A DNA stretch of 64,000 nt from Microvirga sp. Mcv34 (GTDB lineage Bacteria; Pseudomonadota; Alphaproteobacteria; Rhizobiales; Beijerinckiaceae), in contig NZ_JALJRK010000013.1 in assembly GCF_024519725.1 (NCBI RefSeq), forward strand, positions 1 through 64,000, read 5' to 3'. Under the pieces are notes generated by a model. It searched no databases. It was not told the DNA's origin and worked only from the letters and a program-made list of their open reading frames with translations. Every line of letters starts with the position of its first letter. Position 1 is the stretch's first letter. Position numbers and translations under genes: made by a program. Below are positions 8,398 to 16,690 of the stretch, one piece after another.

Positions 8398-9360
8398 ATG
8401 AATTTTGTTGCAACAGGGATAGGCGCGGGCCTCGTATCGGCCCTTCTGACCGCGGTGATCGTCAAGGCGACCCCGCTCGCGGCCGTGTTGTATCTGCTCG
8501 CCCCCATTCCCGTCCTGATCGTGTCCCTCGGCTGGGACCACCGCTCCGGGCTGATCGCGGCCCTCGTCGGCGGTATTGCGATCGCCCTGATCCTGTCGCC
8601 GCTCAGCGGCCTGGGCTTCGCCGTCATCACGGCCCTGCCCGCCTGGTGGCTGTCCTACCTCGCCCTGCTCGGACGCCCCGGCCCGGACGGCACGATGGAA
8701 TGGTACCCTGTCGGCCGGCTCCTGGCCTGGATCGCCGGGACGGCTGCGCTCACCATCATGGCCGCCGGGCTGATCTCGACAGGCGGCGATTATTCCGCGT
8801 TCGACCAGAATGCCCGCGCGGTCGCCGAAGCCTTCGTCGATACGCAGTTCACCACGTCCGGGCCCAACGCGATCGAGGCGGAAACCCGTGAGGAGCTGGT
8901 CCGCATCTTCGCGCGTCTGACGCCCTTCCTCTCGGCCCAGGGATTCACGACCGTCCTGGCGCTTTACCTTTGGGCGGCTGCCCGGATCGTCCAGGCCTCC
9001 AAGCGCCTGCCGCGCCCCTGGGCGCCGGTGCCGGATCTCGTGATGCCGCGCTCGGCTGGGTTGATCCTTGTCGGCGCGCTCGTCATCGCCACCTTCGACG
9101 GCTTCGTCGGCGCGCTCGGCATGGCCCTGTCGGGCGGTTTCCTGATGGCCTTCGCCCTCCAGGGCCTCGCAGCCATCCATGACCGCACGCGGGGCAAGTC
9201 GGGCCGCTCGTTCATTCTGTCGGCCATGTACGTGCTGATCTTCGTCACCCAGGGCATCCTGATGGTCGCCCTGGCCCTGTTCGGCATTGCCGACACCGTC
9301 TTCGGCCTGCGCCGCCGCTTCGGCACGCGGCCGAACCCGCCTCCCACCCTTTCCACCTGA
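8398..9360 (+). CDS. DUF2232 multi-pass membrane protein (YybS-like)
   Basis: 320 residues with about eight hydrophobic segments, beginning [20 protein letters not shown]. Its position between rpsR and rplI is the standard place for the DUF2232/YybS membrane protein in alphaproteobacteria. The family has no firmly established biochemical role. The start at 8398 was chosen over an ATG-equivalent at 8329 because the extra 23 residues are charged and unlike the membrane N-terminus. rplI follows 23 bp later. Confidence 0.85.
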   Translation: MNFVATGIGAGLVSALLTAVIVKATPLAAVLYLLAPIPVLIVSLGWDHRSGLIAALVGGIAIALILSPLSGLGFAVITALPAWWLSYLALLGRPGPDGTMEWYPVGRLLAWIAGTAALTIMAAGLISTGGDYSAFDQNARAVAEAFVDTQFTTSGPNAIEAETREELVRIFARLTPFLSAQGFTTVLALYLWAAARIVQASKRLPRPWAPVPDLVMPRSAGLILVGALVIATFDGFVGALGMALSGGFLMAFALQGLAAIHDRTRGKSGRSFILSAMYVLIFVTQGILMVALALFGIADTVFGLRRRFGTRPNPPPTLST

Positions 9361-9383
9361 TCACGAACCTAAAGGAGACAACC

Positions 9384-9950
9384 ATGGAAGTGATCCTTCT
9401 CGAGCGCGTCGCAAAGCTCGGCCAGATGGGCGAGACCGTGAAGGTCCGTTCCGGCTACGCCCGCAACTTCCTCCTGCCGCGCGGCAAGGCCCTGCGCGCC
9501 ACGGATGCCAACAAGAAGCATTTCGAGACCCAGCGCGCCCAGCTCGAGGCTCGCAACCTCGAGCGCCGCAAGGAAGCGGAAGCCGTCGGCGAGAAGCTGA
9601 ACGGCCAGAGCTTCATCATCCTGCGCCAGTCCGGCGAGACCGGCGTGCTCTATGGCTCAGTCTCGACCCGTGACCTCGCCGAGATCATGACGCAGAACGG
9701 CTTCACCGTTGACCGCAACCAGATCGCGATCAACCAGCCGATCAAGACCATCGGCCTGCACAACGTGCCCGTCGCCCTACACCCGGAGGTCGAGGTTCAG
9801 GTGACGATCAACGTCGCCCGTAGCCCCGAGGAAGCCGAGCGTCAGGCTCGCGGCGAGTCGGTCACGACCCGCGAAGAGACCAACCTCGACGACCTCGGCC
9901 TCGAGGTCGGTGCCGCCCTGGCCGAAGCCGGCGGCGACGAAGAGCTCTGA
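9384..9950 (+). CDS. rplI: 50S ribosomal protein L9
   Basis: 188 residues. [36 protein letters not shown]... is the L9 N-terminal rRNA-binding domain; a long connecting helix and the C-terminal domain follow. It is slightly longer than the Escherichia coli protein because of an acidic C-terminal extension ending in GGDEEL, usual in this group. AAGGAG lies 6 nt before the ATG. It is the last gene of the ribosomal cluster. Confidence 0.98.
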   Translation: MEVILLERVAKLGQMGETVKVRSGYARNFLLPRGKALRATDANKKHFETQRAQLEARNLERRKEAEAVGEKLNGQSFIILRQSGETGVLYGSVSTRDLAEIMTQNGFTVDRNQIAINQPIKTIGLHNVPVALHPEVEVQVTINVARSPEEAERQARGESVTTREETNLDDLGLEVGAALAEAGGDEEL

Positions 9951-9998
9951 GGCGATCGACCGTTCCCGGCTACAAGGGCTGGGAATCGAATTCTCTTA

Positions 9999-10087
9999 CG
10001 TCATCACCGGCCTTGCGCCGGTGATCTCGATCCCAGAGGCTCCGTGCTTCACAGGATCGGGCTGGTTGGCACGAGGCCGGCCATGAC
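9999..10087. repeat. Dispersed intergenic palindromic repeat, copy 1
   Basis: CGTCATCACCGGCC and a GGCGCCGGTGAT-type return arm form a hairpin, followed by TCTCGAT and a second GGCCGGCCATGAC arm near the end. The layout (first hairpin, about 25 nt, second GC-rich arm) is repeated at 20919-21008, with related palindromes at 27111, 34443, 42908 and 63410. It sits in the 409-bp gap between rplI and dnaB. Apart from this repeat and the hairpin at 10146, nothing else was recognised in that gap. Confidence 0.7.
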
Positions 10088-10145
10088 ATCGGGGGAAGGT
10101 CCAAGCTGGACCGATTGCTCTAGTTCTTGATTTGTTCTAAAATCG

Positions 10146-10180
10146 CGCTCTCCGTCGATTCGACGGGGAGCGTTTTTCTT
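10146..10180 (+). terminator. Strong intrinsic terminator in the rplI-dnaB gap
   Basis: CGCTCTCCGTCG pairs with CGACGGGGAGCG (one G-T wobble) around an ATT loop, followed by TTTTTCTTT. It is almost 200 nt past the rplI stop, so it ends either a long rplI 3' region or a separate short transcript starting inside the gap. Confidence 0.8.
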
Positions 10181-10359
10181 TCGTTTTCAGGCTTTTGGAA
10201 GAGTCAAGCTGCGACGCCTGCGAGACAAGGAACGGTGTGAGAATCGAGGACAGCGAGGACAGATGGGAGGAGTCCCGGCTTCGTGTCCGCCCGGCAACCT
10301 TTAGGACACCAATTGCGGTCTAAGAGACTCTAAACCCTTATCTGTTTCCGGAGCGCCAG

Positions 10360-11853
10360 ATGGCCACCGCCAATGCCCTGATCGCCCGCCTCGAAACCGC
10401 AGAGCCGCAGTTTCGGACGCCTCCCAGCAACATCGAAGCCGAACAGGCTCTGCTGGGCGCGATTCTGGTCAACAACGACGCCTATTACCGCGTCTCGGAC
10501 TTCCTCGAGGCCGCTCATTTCATCGAAGATCTGCACCGGCGGATCTACGAGGTCGCCACGAGCCTGATCAAGGCCGGCAAGGTCGCCACGCCGATCACCA
10601 TGAAGACCTTCCTGGGTGACCAGGATCTCGGCGGAATCACGGTTTCCCAATACCTCGCACGCCTCGCCGCCGAGGCTACGACCGTCATCAACGCCGAGGA
10701 TTACGGCCGCACGATCTATGATCTCGCGGTGCGCCGGAACCTGATCAATATCGGCGAGGAGATGGTGAACATCGCCTTCGACGCGCCGGTGGATTCCTCG
10801 CCACGCGACCAGATCGAAGAGGCCGAGCGCCGCCTGTATTCGCTCGCGGAAACCGGCCGCTCCGACGGCGGCTTTCAGCGCTTCTCCGATGCGCTCACGG
10901 CGGCCATCGACATGGCGGCCGCGGCCTACAAGCGCGAAGGCGCCCTCTCCGGCATTTCGACGGGTCTCATCGACCTGGACAAGTCCCTCGGCGGCCTGCA
11001 GCCGTCGGACTTGGTCATCCTGGCCGGACGCCCCGCGATGGGTAAGACCTCGCTGGTGACCAACATCGCGTTCAACATCGCCAAGGCCTATCGGGCCGAG
11101 AAGCAGCAGGACGGCAACCTGAAGACCGTCAACGGCGGCATCGTCGGCTTCTTCTCCCTCGAAATGTCGGCCGAGCAGCTCGCGACCCGTATCATCGCCG
11201 AGCAATCGGGCGTGCCGTCCTACAAGATCCGCCGCGGCGACATGCGCGAGGACGACTTCTACAAGATCACGGAAGCCGCCCGCGAAATGCAGTCGATTCC
11301 CTTCTACATCGACCAGACCGGCGGCATCTCCATCGCGCAGCTCACGGCCCGCGCCCGACGCCTCAAGCGCCAGCGCGGCCTCGACATCCTCATCGTCGAC
11401 TACCTGCAGCTCCTTTCCGGCTCGGCCAAGAAGGGCGAGAACCGCGTGCAGGAGCTGACCGAAATCACCACCGGCCTCAAGGCGCTCGCCAAGGAACTGT
11501 CCGTCCCGCTCATCGCCCTGTCCCAGCTCTCCCGTCAGGTGGAATCCCGCGACGACAAGAGGCCGCAGCTCTCCGACCTTCGTGAATCGGGCTCGATCGA
11601 GCAGGACGCCGACGTGGTCATGTTCGTTTACCGCGAGGAATACTATCTGAAGAACAAGGAGCCGAAACCCGGCACCGAAGAGTACTTCAAGTGGCAGTCG
11701 GAGATGGATCAGGTCCACGGCAAGGCCGAAGTCATCATCGGCAAGCAGCGTCACGGTCCTACCGGCACCGTGCAACTCGCCTTCCAGGCCGACATCACCC
11801 GCTTCACCGACCTTGCGGATGAAGACAAACTTCCTGATCGGATTGGCGATTGA
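10360..11853 (+). CDS. dnaB: Replicative DNA helicase DnaB
   Basis: 497 residues. The N-terminal domain begins RTPPSNIEAEQALLGAILVNN, and the RecA-like motor has Walker A AGRPAMGKTSL (about residue 225), FFSLEMSAEQLATR, DYLQLLSG and SQLSRQVESR. It is the hexameric fork helicase loaded by DnaA/DnaC-type factors. The stop overlaps the TTG start of alr by 4 bp, so dnaB, alr and radA probably form one operon. Confidence 0.98.
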   Translation: MATANALIARLETAEPQFRTPPSNIEAEQALLGAILVNNDAYYRVSDFLEAAHFIEDLHRRIYEVATSLIKAGKVATPITMKTFLGDQDLGGITVSQYLARLAAEATTVINAEDYGRTIYDLAVRRNLINIGEEMVNIAFDAPVDSSPRDQIEEAERRLYSLAETGRSDGGFQRFSDALTAAIDMAAAAYKREGALSGISTGLIDLDKSLGGLQPSDLVILAGRPAMGKTSLVTNIAFNIAKAYRAEKQQDGNLKTVNGGIVGFFSLEMSAEQLATRIIAEQSGVPSYKIRRGDMREDDFYKITEAAREMQSIPFYIDQTGGISIAQLTARARRLKRQRGLDILIVDYLQLLSGSAKKGENRVQELTEITTGLKALAKELSVPLIALSQLSRQVESRDDKRPQLSDLRESGSIEQDADVVMFVYREEYYLKNKEPKPGTEEYFKWQSEMDQVHGKAEVIIGKQRHGPTGTVQLAFQADITRFTDLADEDKLPDRIGD

Positions 11854-13016
11854 CCAAGCATAACTCCCAGAATGAAGGCCCTGGCGGCATCCCCGAGAAC
11901 ACCGCCGGAGGCATCCTCCACATCGATCTCGACGCCTTGGCGTCGAACTGGCGCACTTTGCGCGACAATGCGGGCGGCGCGGAAACGGCCGCCGTCGTCA
12001 AGGCGAACGCCTACGGCACCGGCATCGAGAAGGCGGTCCCCGCCCTCGGGCAGGCCGGCTGCCGCACGTTCTTCGTGGCGCATCTGAGCGAGGCGATCCG
12101 CGCCCGCGCCGTGGCGCCGGATGCGACGATCTATGTGCTGAACGGCCTCTTTGCCGGCACCGGGCCGACCTATGCGGCCCACGATCTGCGCCCGGTGCTC
12201 GGCTCCTTCGATGAGATCGAGGAATGGGCCGGGTTGTGCCGTGCAGCGGGCCGGAAGCGGCCCGCCGCGATCCATGTGGATACGGGCATGAACCGGCTCG
12301 GCCTGACTGTGCCGCAGGGCTTGACGCTCAAAGACCGACCGGAGCTGAACGACTTCGAGACCGTGCTCCTGATGAGCCATTTCGTGAGCGCGGAAGAGAG
12401 CGACAATCCGTTGAACATTGAGCAGATCGAGGCTTTCGAGGCCGTGCGGTCGTCTCTTCCCGGCATCCCCGCGTCGCTCCCGAACTCGTCTGGCATCTTC
12501 CTCCGTGACAAGCCCGCCTACGACCTGGTGCGCCCCGGCTATGCGCTCTATGGCGGCAATCCCACACCGGACCGGGACAACCCCATGAAGCCGGTCGTCG
12601 GCCTGGAGGCCCGGATCGTGCAGCTGCGCTGGGTCGAGGCGGATCATACGGTCGGCTATAACGGCCGCTGGCTGGCCCTGGACAAGCGCCGAATCGCGAC
12701 CCTCTCCGTCGGCTATGCGGACGGTTATCCCCGCTCCGCCAGCGCGCGCGGCAGGAGCGGCGACGATCTGCTTGCCGGCATGACCCTCGTGGCGGGCCAT
12801 CCCTGCCCCTTCGCCGGCAACGTCTCCATGGACCTGATCACCATCGACGTCACCGCCGTGCCTGAAAACCAAGTTCGGCGTGGCGATACCGTCACCCTGA
12901 TCGGCGGCGACCTGACCATCGAAGAGGTCGGCCGCCGGGCCGGCACCATCGGGTACGAGATTCTGACCAATCTCGGCTCGCGCTATGCCCGCGCCTATCG
13001 CGGGGGACAGGGCTGA
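11850..13016 (+). CDS. alr: Alanine racemase
   Basis: 388 residues. Lys51 in AVVKANAYGTG is the PLP-binding lysine and Tyr270 in HTVGYNGRW is the second catalytic base. The PLP barrel (about 20-240) and the C-terminal beta domain with CPFAGNVSMDLITIDVT are complete. It makes D-alanine for peptidoglycan. The best start is TTG at 11850, overlapping the dnaB TGA; no in-frame ATG occurs before the barrel. It overlaps radA by 1 bp. Confidence 0.96.
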   Translation: MTKHNSQNEGPGGIPENTAGGILHIDLDALASNWRTLRDNAGGAETAAVVKANAYGTGIEKAVPALGQAGCRTFFVAHLSEAIRARAVAPDATIYVLNGLFAGTGPTYAAHDLRPVLGSFDEIEEWAGLCRAAGRKRPAAIHVDTGMNRLGLTVPQGLTLKDRPELNDFETVLLMSHFVSAEESDNPLNIEQIEAFEAVRSSLPGIPASLPNSSGIFLRDKPAYDLVRPGYALYGGNPTPDRDNPMKPVVGLEARIVQLRWVEADHTVGYNGRWLALDKRRIATLSVGYADGYPRSASARGRSGDDLLAGMTLVAGHPCPFAGNVSMDLITIDVTAVPENQVRRGDTVTLIGGDLTIEEVGRRAGTIGYEILTNLGSRYARAYRGGQG

Positions 13017-14413
13017 TGGCCAAGCGACACCCGTCCTTCGTGTGCCAGGAATGCGGCGCGGTCTATAACCGCTGGAAAGGCAAGTGCGAGGCCTGCGGCG
13101 GCTGGAACACCATCGCAGAGGAAGCCGGCGCCGCCAGTCCCATGGCAGGGCCCGTCGCCACTCGCCCGTCCCGCGCCAAGGGCAGGATCTTCCCGCTCGA
13201 AGGGCTTTCCGGAGAGACCAAGGAGGCCCCGCGCACGCCCTCCGGCATCGCCGAGCTCGACCGGGTCACCGGCGGAGGCTTCGTACACGGCTCGATCATC
13301 CTGCTCGGCGGCGATCCGGGCATCGGCAAGTCCACCCTCCTCATGCAGGCCTCCGCGGCTTTGGCCAACCGGGGCGAGCGCGTGGCCTATATCTCGGGCG
13401 AAGAGGCGGTGGCGCAGGTGCGCCTGCGGGCCGAGCGGCTCGGCCTCGGCCAGGCTCCCGTCGAGCTCGCCTCCGAGACGAATGTCGAGGACATCATCGC
13501 CACCCTGAGCCAGGGCCGCCCCCCGGCGCTCGCGATCATCGACTCGATCCAGACCATGTGGACCGAGACCGTGGAATCCGCGCCGGGCACGGTGACCCAG
13601 GTCCGTGGCTCCGCCCAGGCGCTAATCCGCTTCGCCAAGACGACCGGCACCGCCGTGATCCTCGTCGGCCACGTGACGAAGGACGGGCAGATCGCCGGCC
13701 CCCGCGTGGTTGAGCACATGGTCGATGCGGTGGTCTCCTTCGAGGGCGACACGGGCCATCACTTCCGGATCCTGCGCGCGGTCAAGAACCGCTTCGGCCC
13801 CACCGACGAGATCGGCGTGTTCGAGATGTCGGACCAGGGCCTGCGCGAGGTCTCCAATCCGTCCGAACTTTTTCTCGCCGGACGGGACATGGCGACACCC
13901 GGAACGGCGGTCTTCGCCGGGATGGAGGGCACGCGCCCGCTTCTCGTCGAGATCCAGGCTCTTGTCGCTCCGACCTCTCTCGGCACCCCGCGCCGGGCCG
14001 TCGTAGGCTGGGACCAGAGCCGTCTCTCCATGGTGCTGGCGGTGCTGGAGGCCCCTGGGGGCCTCAAGCTCGGCATGCACGACGTCTATCTCAACGTCGC
14101 CGGTGGCCTGCGCATCACCGAGCCCGCCGCTGACCTCGCGGCCGCCGCAGCCTTGGTATCGTCCTTATCCGGCAACCCCTTGCCGCCCGACACGGTCTAT
14201 TTCGGCGAGATGGGCCTTTCAGGCGCTATCCGGCCCGTGGCTCAGGAGCAGGCACGGCTGAAGGAGGCGGCGAAGCTCGGATTCTCGGGCGCGGTCGCCC
14301 CGGCGCCTCGCGTGGATAAATCCAAAAAGGAAAAGCTGCCGCTGGCTGCCTCCTCGATCGGCCATATCACTGATCTCGTGGCAGGAATCGCGGCACGCCG
14401 ACGCCGGGCTTGA
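13016..14413 (+). CDS. radA: DNA repair protein RadA
   Basis: 465 residues. The N-terminal zinc finger CQECGAVYNRWKGKCEACGGW is followed by the RecA-like ATPase with GGDPGIGKSTL, the RadA-specific AVKNRFGPTDEIGVFEM, and a C-terminal Lon-like domain (VAGGLRITEPAADLAAAAAL). RadA drives branch migration during recombination. It starts 1 bp inside the alr stop. cvpA, often downstream in alphaproteobacteria, is here 3.4 kb further on, leaving room for the 14.5-17.7 kb accessory block. Confidence 0.98.
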   Translation: MAKRHPSFVCQECGAVYNRWKGKCEACGGWNTIAEEAGAASPMAGPVATRPSRAKGRIFPLEGLSGETKEAPRTPSGIAELDRVTGGGFVHGSIILLGGDPGIGKSTLLMQASAALANRGERVAYISGEEAVAQVRLRAERLGLGQAPVELASETNVEDIIATLSQGRPPALAIIDSIQTMWTETVESAPGTVTQVRGSAQALIRFAKTTGTAVILVGHVTKDGQIAGPRVVEHMVDAVVSFEGDTGHHFRILRAVKNRFGPTDEIGVFEMSDQGLREVSNPSELFLAGRDMATPGTAVFAGMEGTRPLLVEIQALVAPTSLGTPRRAVVGWDQSRLSMVLAVLEAPGGLKLGMHDVYLNVAGGLRITEPAADLAAAAALVSSLSGNPLPPDTVYFGEMGLSGAIRPVAQEQARLKEAAKLGFSGAVAPAPRVDKSKKEKLPLAASSIGHITDLVAGIAARRRRA

Positions 14414-14450
14414 AGGGAAAGCATGCCGCTTGGTCAGGACCGAATGCAAC

Positions 14451-14476
14451 TTGACGGTATTTAGTCATAGTATAAC
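14451..14476 (+). promoter_or_regulatory. Candidate promoter for the tandem-repeat peptide gene
   Basis: TTGACG at 14451-14456 and TATAAC at 14471-14476, separated by 14 nt, which is shorter than the usual 17. The region is AT-rich against a GC-rich background and lies about 75 nt before the ATG at 14549. Tentative. Confidence 0.35.
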
Positions 14477-14548
14477 ATTTCCTCAGCAACCCAAATGGGC
14501 CCGGCCGGTCTCAGCATCGGACGAGCCTCGAATGTAGAGGGGGAAGAG

Positions 14549-14845
14549 ATGGCAAAGAACTTTTCAAACGCTCCAGCCAGTGAGCCCGACAGCCCCAGCC
14601 TGTCCAGAAAGGGCAGCTTCGACATTACCGAGATTAGTGGCCCGAGTCTTTCCAGGAAAGGCAGCTTCGATATCACTGAGTTCAGCGGCCCCTCTCTCGC
14701 AAGAAAGGGCAGCTTCGACATCACGGAGATCGCTAGCCCCAGCCTCGCCAGGAAGGGTAGCTTCGACATCACGGAATTCAATTCCCATAGTCATGATCAG
14801 ATGCCTGAGACCTACTTCAAGGCTGATGATCTGATCTTCCTATAA
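14549..14845 (+). CDS. Unknown 98-residue protein made of four 16-residue tandem repeats
   Basis: Residues 16-79 are four consecutive 16-residue units, each PSL(S/A)RKGSFDITE(I/F)xx, with no length variation. A short polar head (MAKNFSNAPASEPDS) and a tail ending MPETYFKADDLIFL flank them. There is no signal peptide, membrane segment or cysteine. The start at 14549 follows AGAGGGGGAAG and was preferred over an ATG at 14495. The unit resembles the P-x-L-x3-G-x-F leader consensus of lasso-type RiPP precursors, but no cyclase, protease or recognition protein was found nearby. Alternatives are a multi-core modified peptide or a repeated phospho-site (RKGSF) scaffold. Function unknown. Confidence 0.7.
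   Translation: MAKNFSNAPASEPDSPSLSRKGSFDITEISGPSLSRKGSFDITEFSGPSLARKGSFDITEIASPSLARKGSFDITEFNSHSHDQMPETYFKADDLIFL
14594..14785 (+). repeat. Four tandem 48-bp in-frame repeats
   Basis: Four units of exactly 48 bp (14594, 14642, 14690, 14738) encode the repeated segment of the 98-residue protein. The core AAGGGCAGCTTCGACAT is nearly constant while third positions vary (GACATTACC, GATATCACT, GACATCACG), so protein sequence has been kept while DNA drifted. Confidence 0.9.
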
Positions 14846-14855
14846 AGACATCTCT

Positions 14856-14879
14856 TCGGCCCGGCGCCTGCCGGGCCGA
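14856..14879 (+). terminator. Hairpin after the tandem-repeat gene
   Basis: TCGGCCCGGC and GCCGGGCCGA form a perfect 10-bp stem with a GCCT loop, 10 nt past the stop codon. No T-tract follows, so it may act as an mRNA-stabilising or Rho-linked end rather than a classical terminator. Confidence 0.55.
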
Positions 14880-15303
14880 CGTACACTGCGAAGAGAGCCA
14901 CCTCTCTTTGGTGCTCGCGGGGCTCGGCTATCGTGGCGGCGCGATGCTCGCCTTGGAGTATGCCCGATTGAGCGGAGTAGAAGGGCTGCCACATTATGGA
15001 GCCCGCAGCTGACTTTACGGCAATCGGAGATCTGATACCGCCCCTTCTGAAGCCCCGTACTGCTGCCCCAAGTGCAGTTCAGCGAACACCGCCTCTTTGT
15101 GGTGATCCAGCCGTTCGTGTGAGCACGGCTGAAGGAAATCGAAGCTCGGGCTTTCATATGCGGTCGGGCCGAAGAGATCGGCTTAGACCAATTGGCTCGC
15201 TTGACATAAAGTTACATATGATGTGCCGTCTGACCTATATCTAACCCATGAGAGCTAGTTCATAATGGGTAGCTTAGAGCCCTTAGAGCTCCTGCCCTGA
15301 CCT
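14880..15303. other. Gap of about 420 bp without a supportable gene
   Basis: No convincing complete gene. Short coding-like fragments appear in conflicting frames: a plus-strand stretch reading SLVLAGLGYRGGAMLALEY (about 14900-14965), another plus-strand stretch ending AEEIGLDQLARLT (15160-15206), and a minus-strand fragment LDHHKEAVFAELHLGQQYGA (about 15040-15100). Each is cut by stops. This pattern suggests decayed coding DNA but I cannot name the source. TTGACA at 15201-15206 could belong to a promoter of the following gene, with no good -10 partner. Confidence 0.35.
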
Positions 15304-15315
15304 GGAGGATCAGAA

Positions 15316-16506
15316 TTGCCCGCAACGATTACTCTCTCGGCTCTTAGCGTGGCCGAAAATCCGCAAGATGGCACCATCATCGGTAGACTGGGCGTTGACG
15401 GCAGCGCGCAGAATGAGGCCTTCACCTTTACTCTGGCGAGCAGCCTCAGCGACCGGTTCGAAATCAAAGACGTTACGGAGAACAACCGGACCTACTCTGT
15501 TCTTGTCGTAAAGACCGGTGGGCGGTTGTTCGATTTCGAGACCGTCGATCTGAATCACTTCGACATCTCGATCTCTGCGACGAGCACCGCTACTGGCGGG
15601 ACGGTGGTTCCCGGCAAGTCTTTCCAGATCAGCGTCACGAACATCAATGAAGCCCCGACCGACCTCACCCTCGGGGGGATCGTAGCACCGACGGTCGCAG
15701 AAAATGCTGCAGCGGGCACTGAAGTCGCCTCCCTGATGGCTCTTGATCCCGATGCGAACGAGACTTTCAGCTTCAGCCTGACGGATAACGCCGGCGGTCG
15801 CTTCAAAATCATCGACAATAAACTCGTCGTCGCTGACGGCGCGAAGTTGGACTTCGAGACGGCTTCTTCGCTTCAGGTCAAGGTCAAGGTGACGGATTCT
15901 GGCGGCCTGAGCTTCGAGAAGACCCTGTCGATCGGCGTGACCGACGTAAGCGAGATCAGCGGTTCGGCGCGCAACGAAAAGCTCCGCGGAACCGAGAATG
16001 CCGAGATCATCAATGGTGGCGCCGGCAACGACTGGATCTGGGGCAATGGAGGCGACGACACCATCAACGGCGGAAGCGGCAAGGACATCCTCTTCGGCGG
16101 CGATGGCGCTGATACCTTCGTGTTCGACACCCCCTTCAAAAAGGGCCATTTCGATCAGATCAGGGACTTCAAGTCCGGAGAGGACAAGATCCTCTTCGAC
16201 CTCGATGCGCTGAAATCCTTCAAGATCAAGGCCTCACAAAAGGATCTTTTTGGCCTCTCCAAGAAAGGGCACCCGGACAAGAAGTCGTCCGTTGGACTCG
16301 ACAAGATCTTCAAGGAAGGCAAGCTCGAGAAGAAGTTCTTCACCGTCGGGACAACGTCCAAGGATGGGAACGATTATGTCGTCTACAACAAGAAGAGCGG
16401 CAGTGTTTATCTCGACGTGGACGGATCCGGCGGCGCAAAGCCTATCGAGATCCTCAAGGTGAAGCCCGGCGCAGCACTGTCTTTCAACGATTTCCTGTTC
16501 ATTTGA
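15316..16506 (+). CDS. Secreted-type cadherin-like / RTX calcium-binding protein
   Basis: 396 residues. Two cadherin-like beta domains come first: residues 1-112 with LSVAENPQDGTIIGRL and ISVTNINEAPTDL, and 118-212 with PTVAENAAAGTEVASLMALDPD. Four RTX nonapeptide units follow (233-270: GGAGNDWIW, GNGGDDTIN, GGSGKDILF, GGDGADTFV), then a hydrophilic Lys-rich tail ending FNDFLFI, like type I secretion signals. The product is probably exported by a type I system and folds on binding Ca2+; no such exporter lies in the window. The start is TTG at 15316, fixed by GGAGG 7 nt upstream. A strong terminator follows. Confidence 0.85.
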   Translation: MPATITLSALSVAENPQDGTIIGRLGVDGSAQNEAFTFTLASSLSDRFEIKDVTENNRTYSVLVVKTGGRLFDFETVDLNHFDISISATSTATGGTVVPGKSFQISVTNINEAPTDLTLGGIVAPTVAENAAAGTEVASLMALDPDANETFSFSLTDNAGGRFKIIDNKLVVADGAKLDFETASSLQVKVKVTDSGGLSFEKTLSIGVTDVSEISGSARNEKLRGTENAEIINGGAGNDWIWGNGGDDTINGGSGKDILFGGDGADTFVFDTPFKKGHFDQIRDFKSGEDKILFDLDALKSFKIKASQKDLFGLSKKGHPDKKSSVGLDKIFKEGKLEKKFFTVGTTSKDGNDYVVYNKKSGSVYLDVDGSGGAKPIEILKVKPGAALSFNDFLFI

Positions 16507-16529
16507 GGCCTGAAACCGTTTTAGTCCTT

Positions 16530-16561
16530 AAGCTCCGGCGGCATCCGCCGGAGCTTTTTTT
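16530..16561 (+). terminator. Intrinsic terminator after the RTX gene
   Basis: AAGCTCCGGCGG and CCGCCGGAGCTT form a perfect 12-bp stem around CAT, followed by a run of T. One of the clearest terminators in the window. Confidence 0.93.
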
Positions 16562-16690
16562 GTTGCCCGCATCGTTTGAGGAACGCCTGACCGGTTTGAT
16601 TGATGGCCCGGAACCCGGCCCTTCATGGCTTGAATATCCAACACGCCGTGACAGATGGATCCCTATCTCTCCCGTTCCAGGAACGAAGCC

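Noticed and set aside
10330..11775. 481-codon minus-strand frame opposite dnaB
   Set aside because: Shadow frame of dnaB: no SD, no domain, His/Leu/Gly/Val-rich antisense composition.
14594..14785. CRISPR-like direct repeats
   Set aside because: The 48-bp units are contiguous without spacers and are in frame within a protein-coding gene.
14996..15244. 82-codon plus-strand frame between the repeat-peptide and RTX genes
   Set aside because: No SD, no hydrophobic or conserved pattern, and it crosses other coding-like fragments in different frames; treated as debris.
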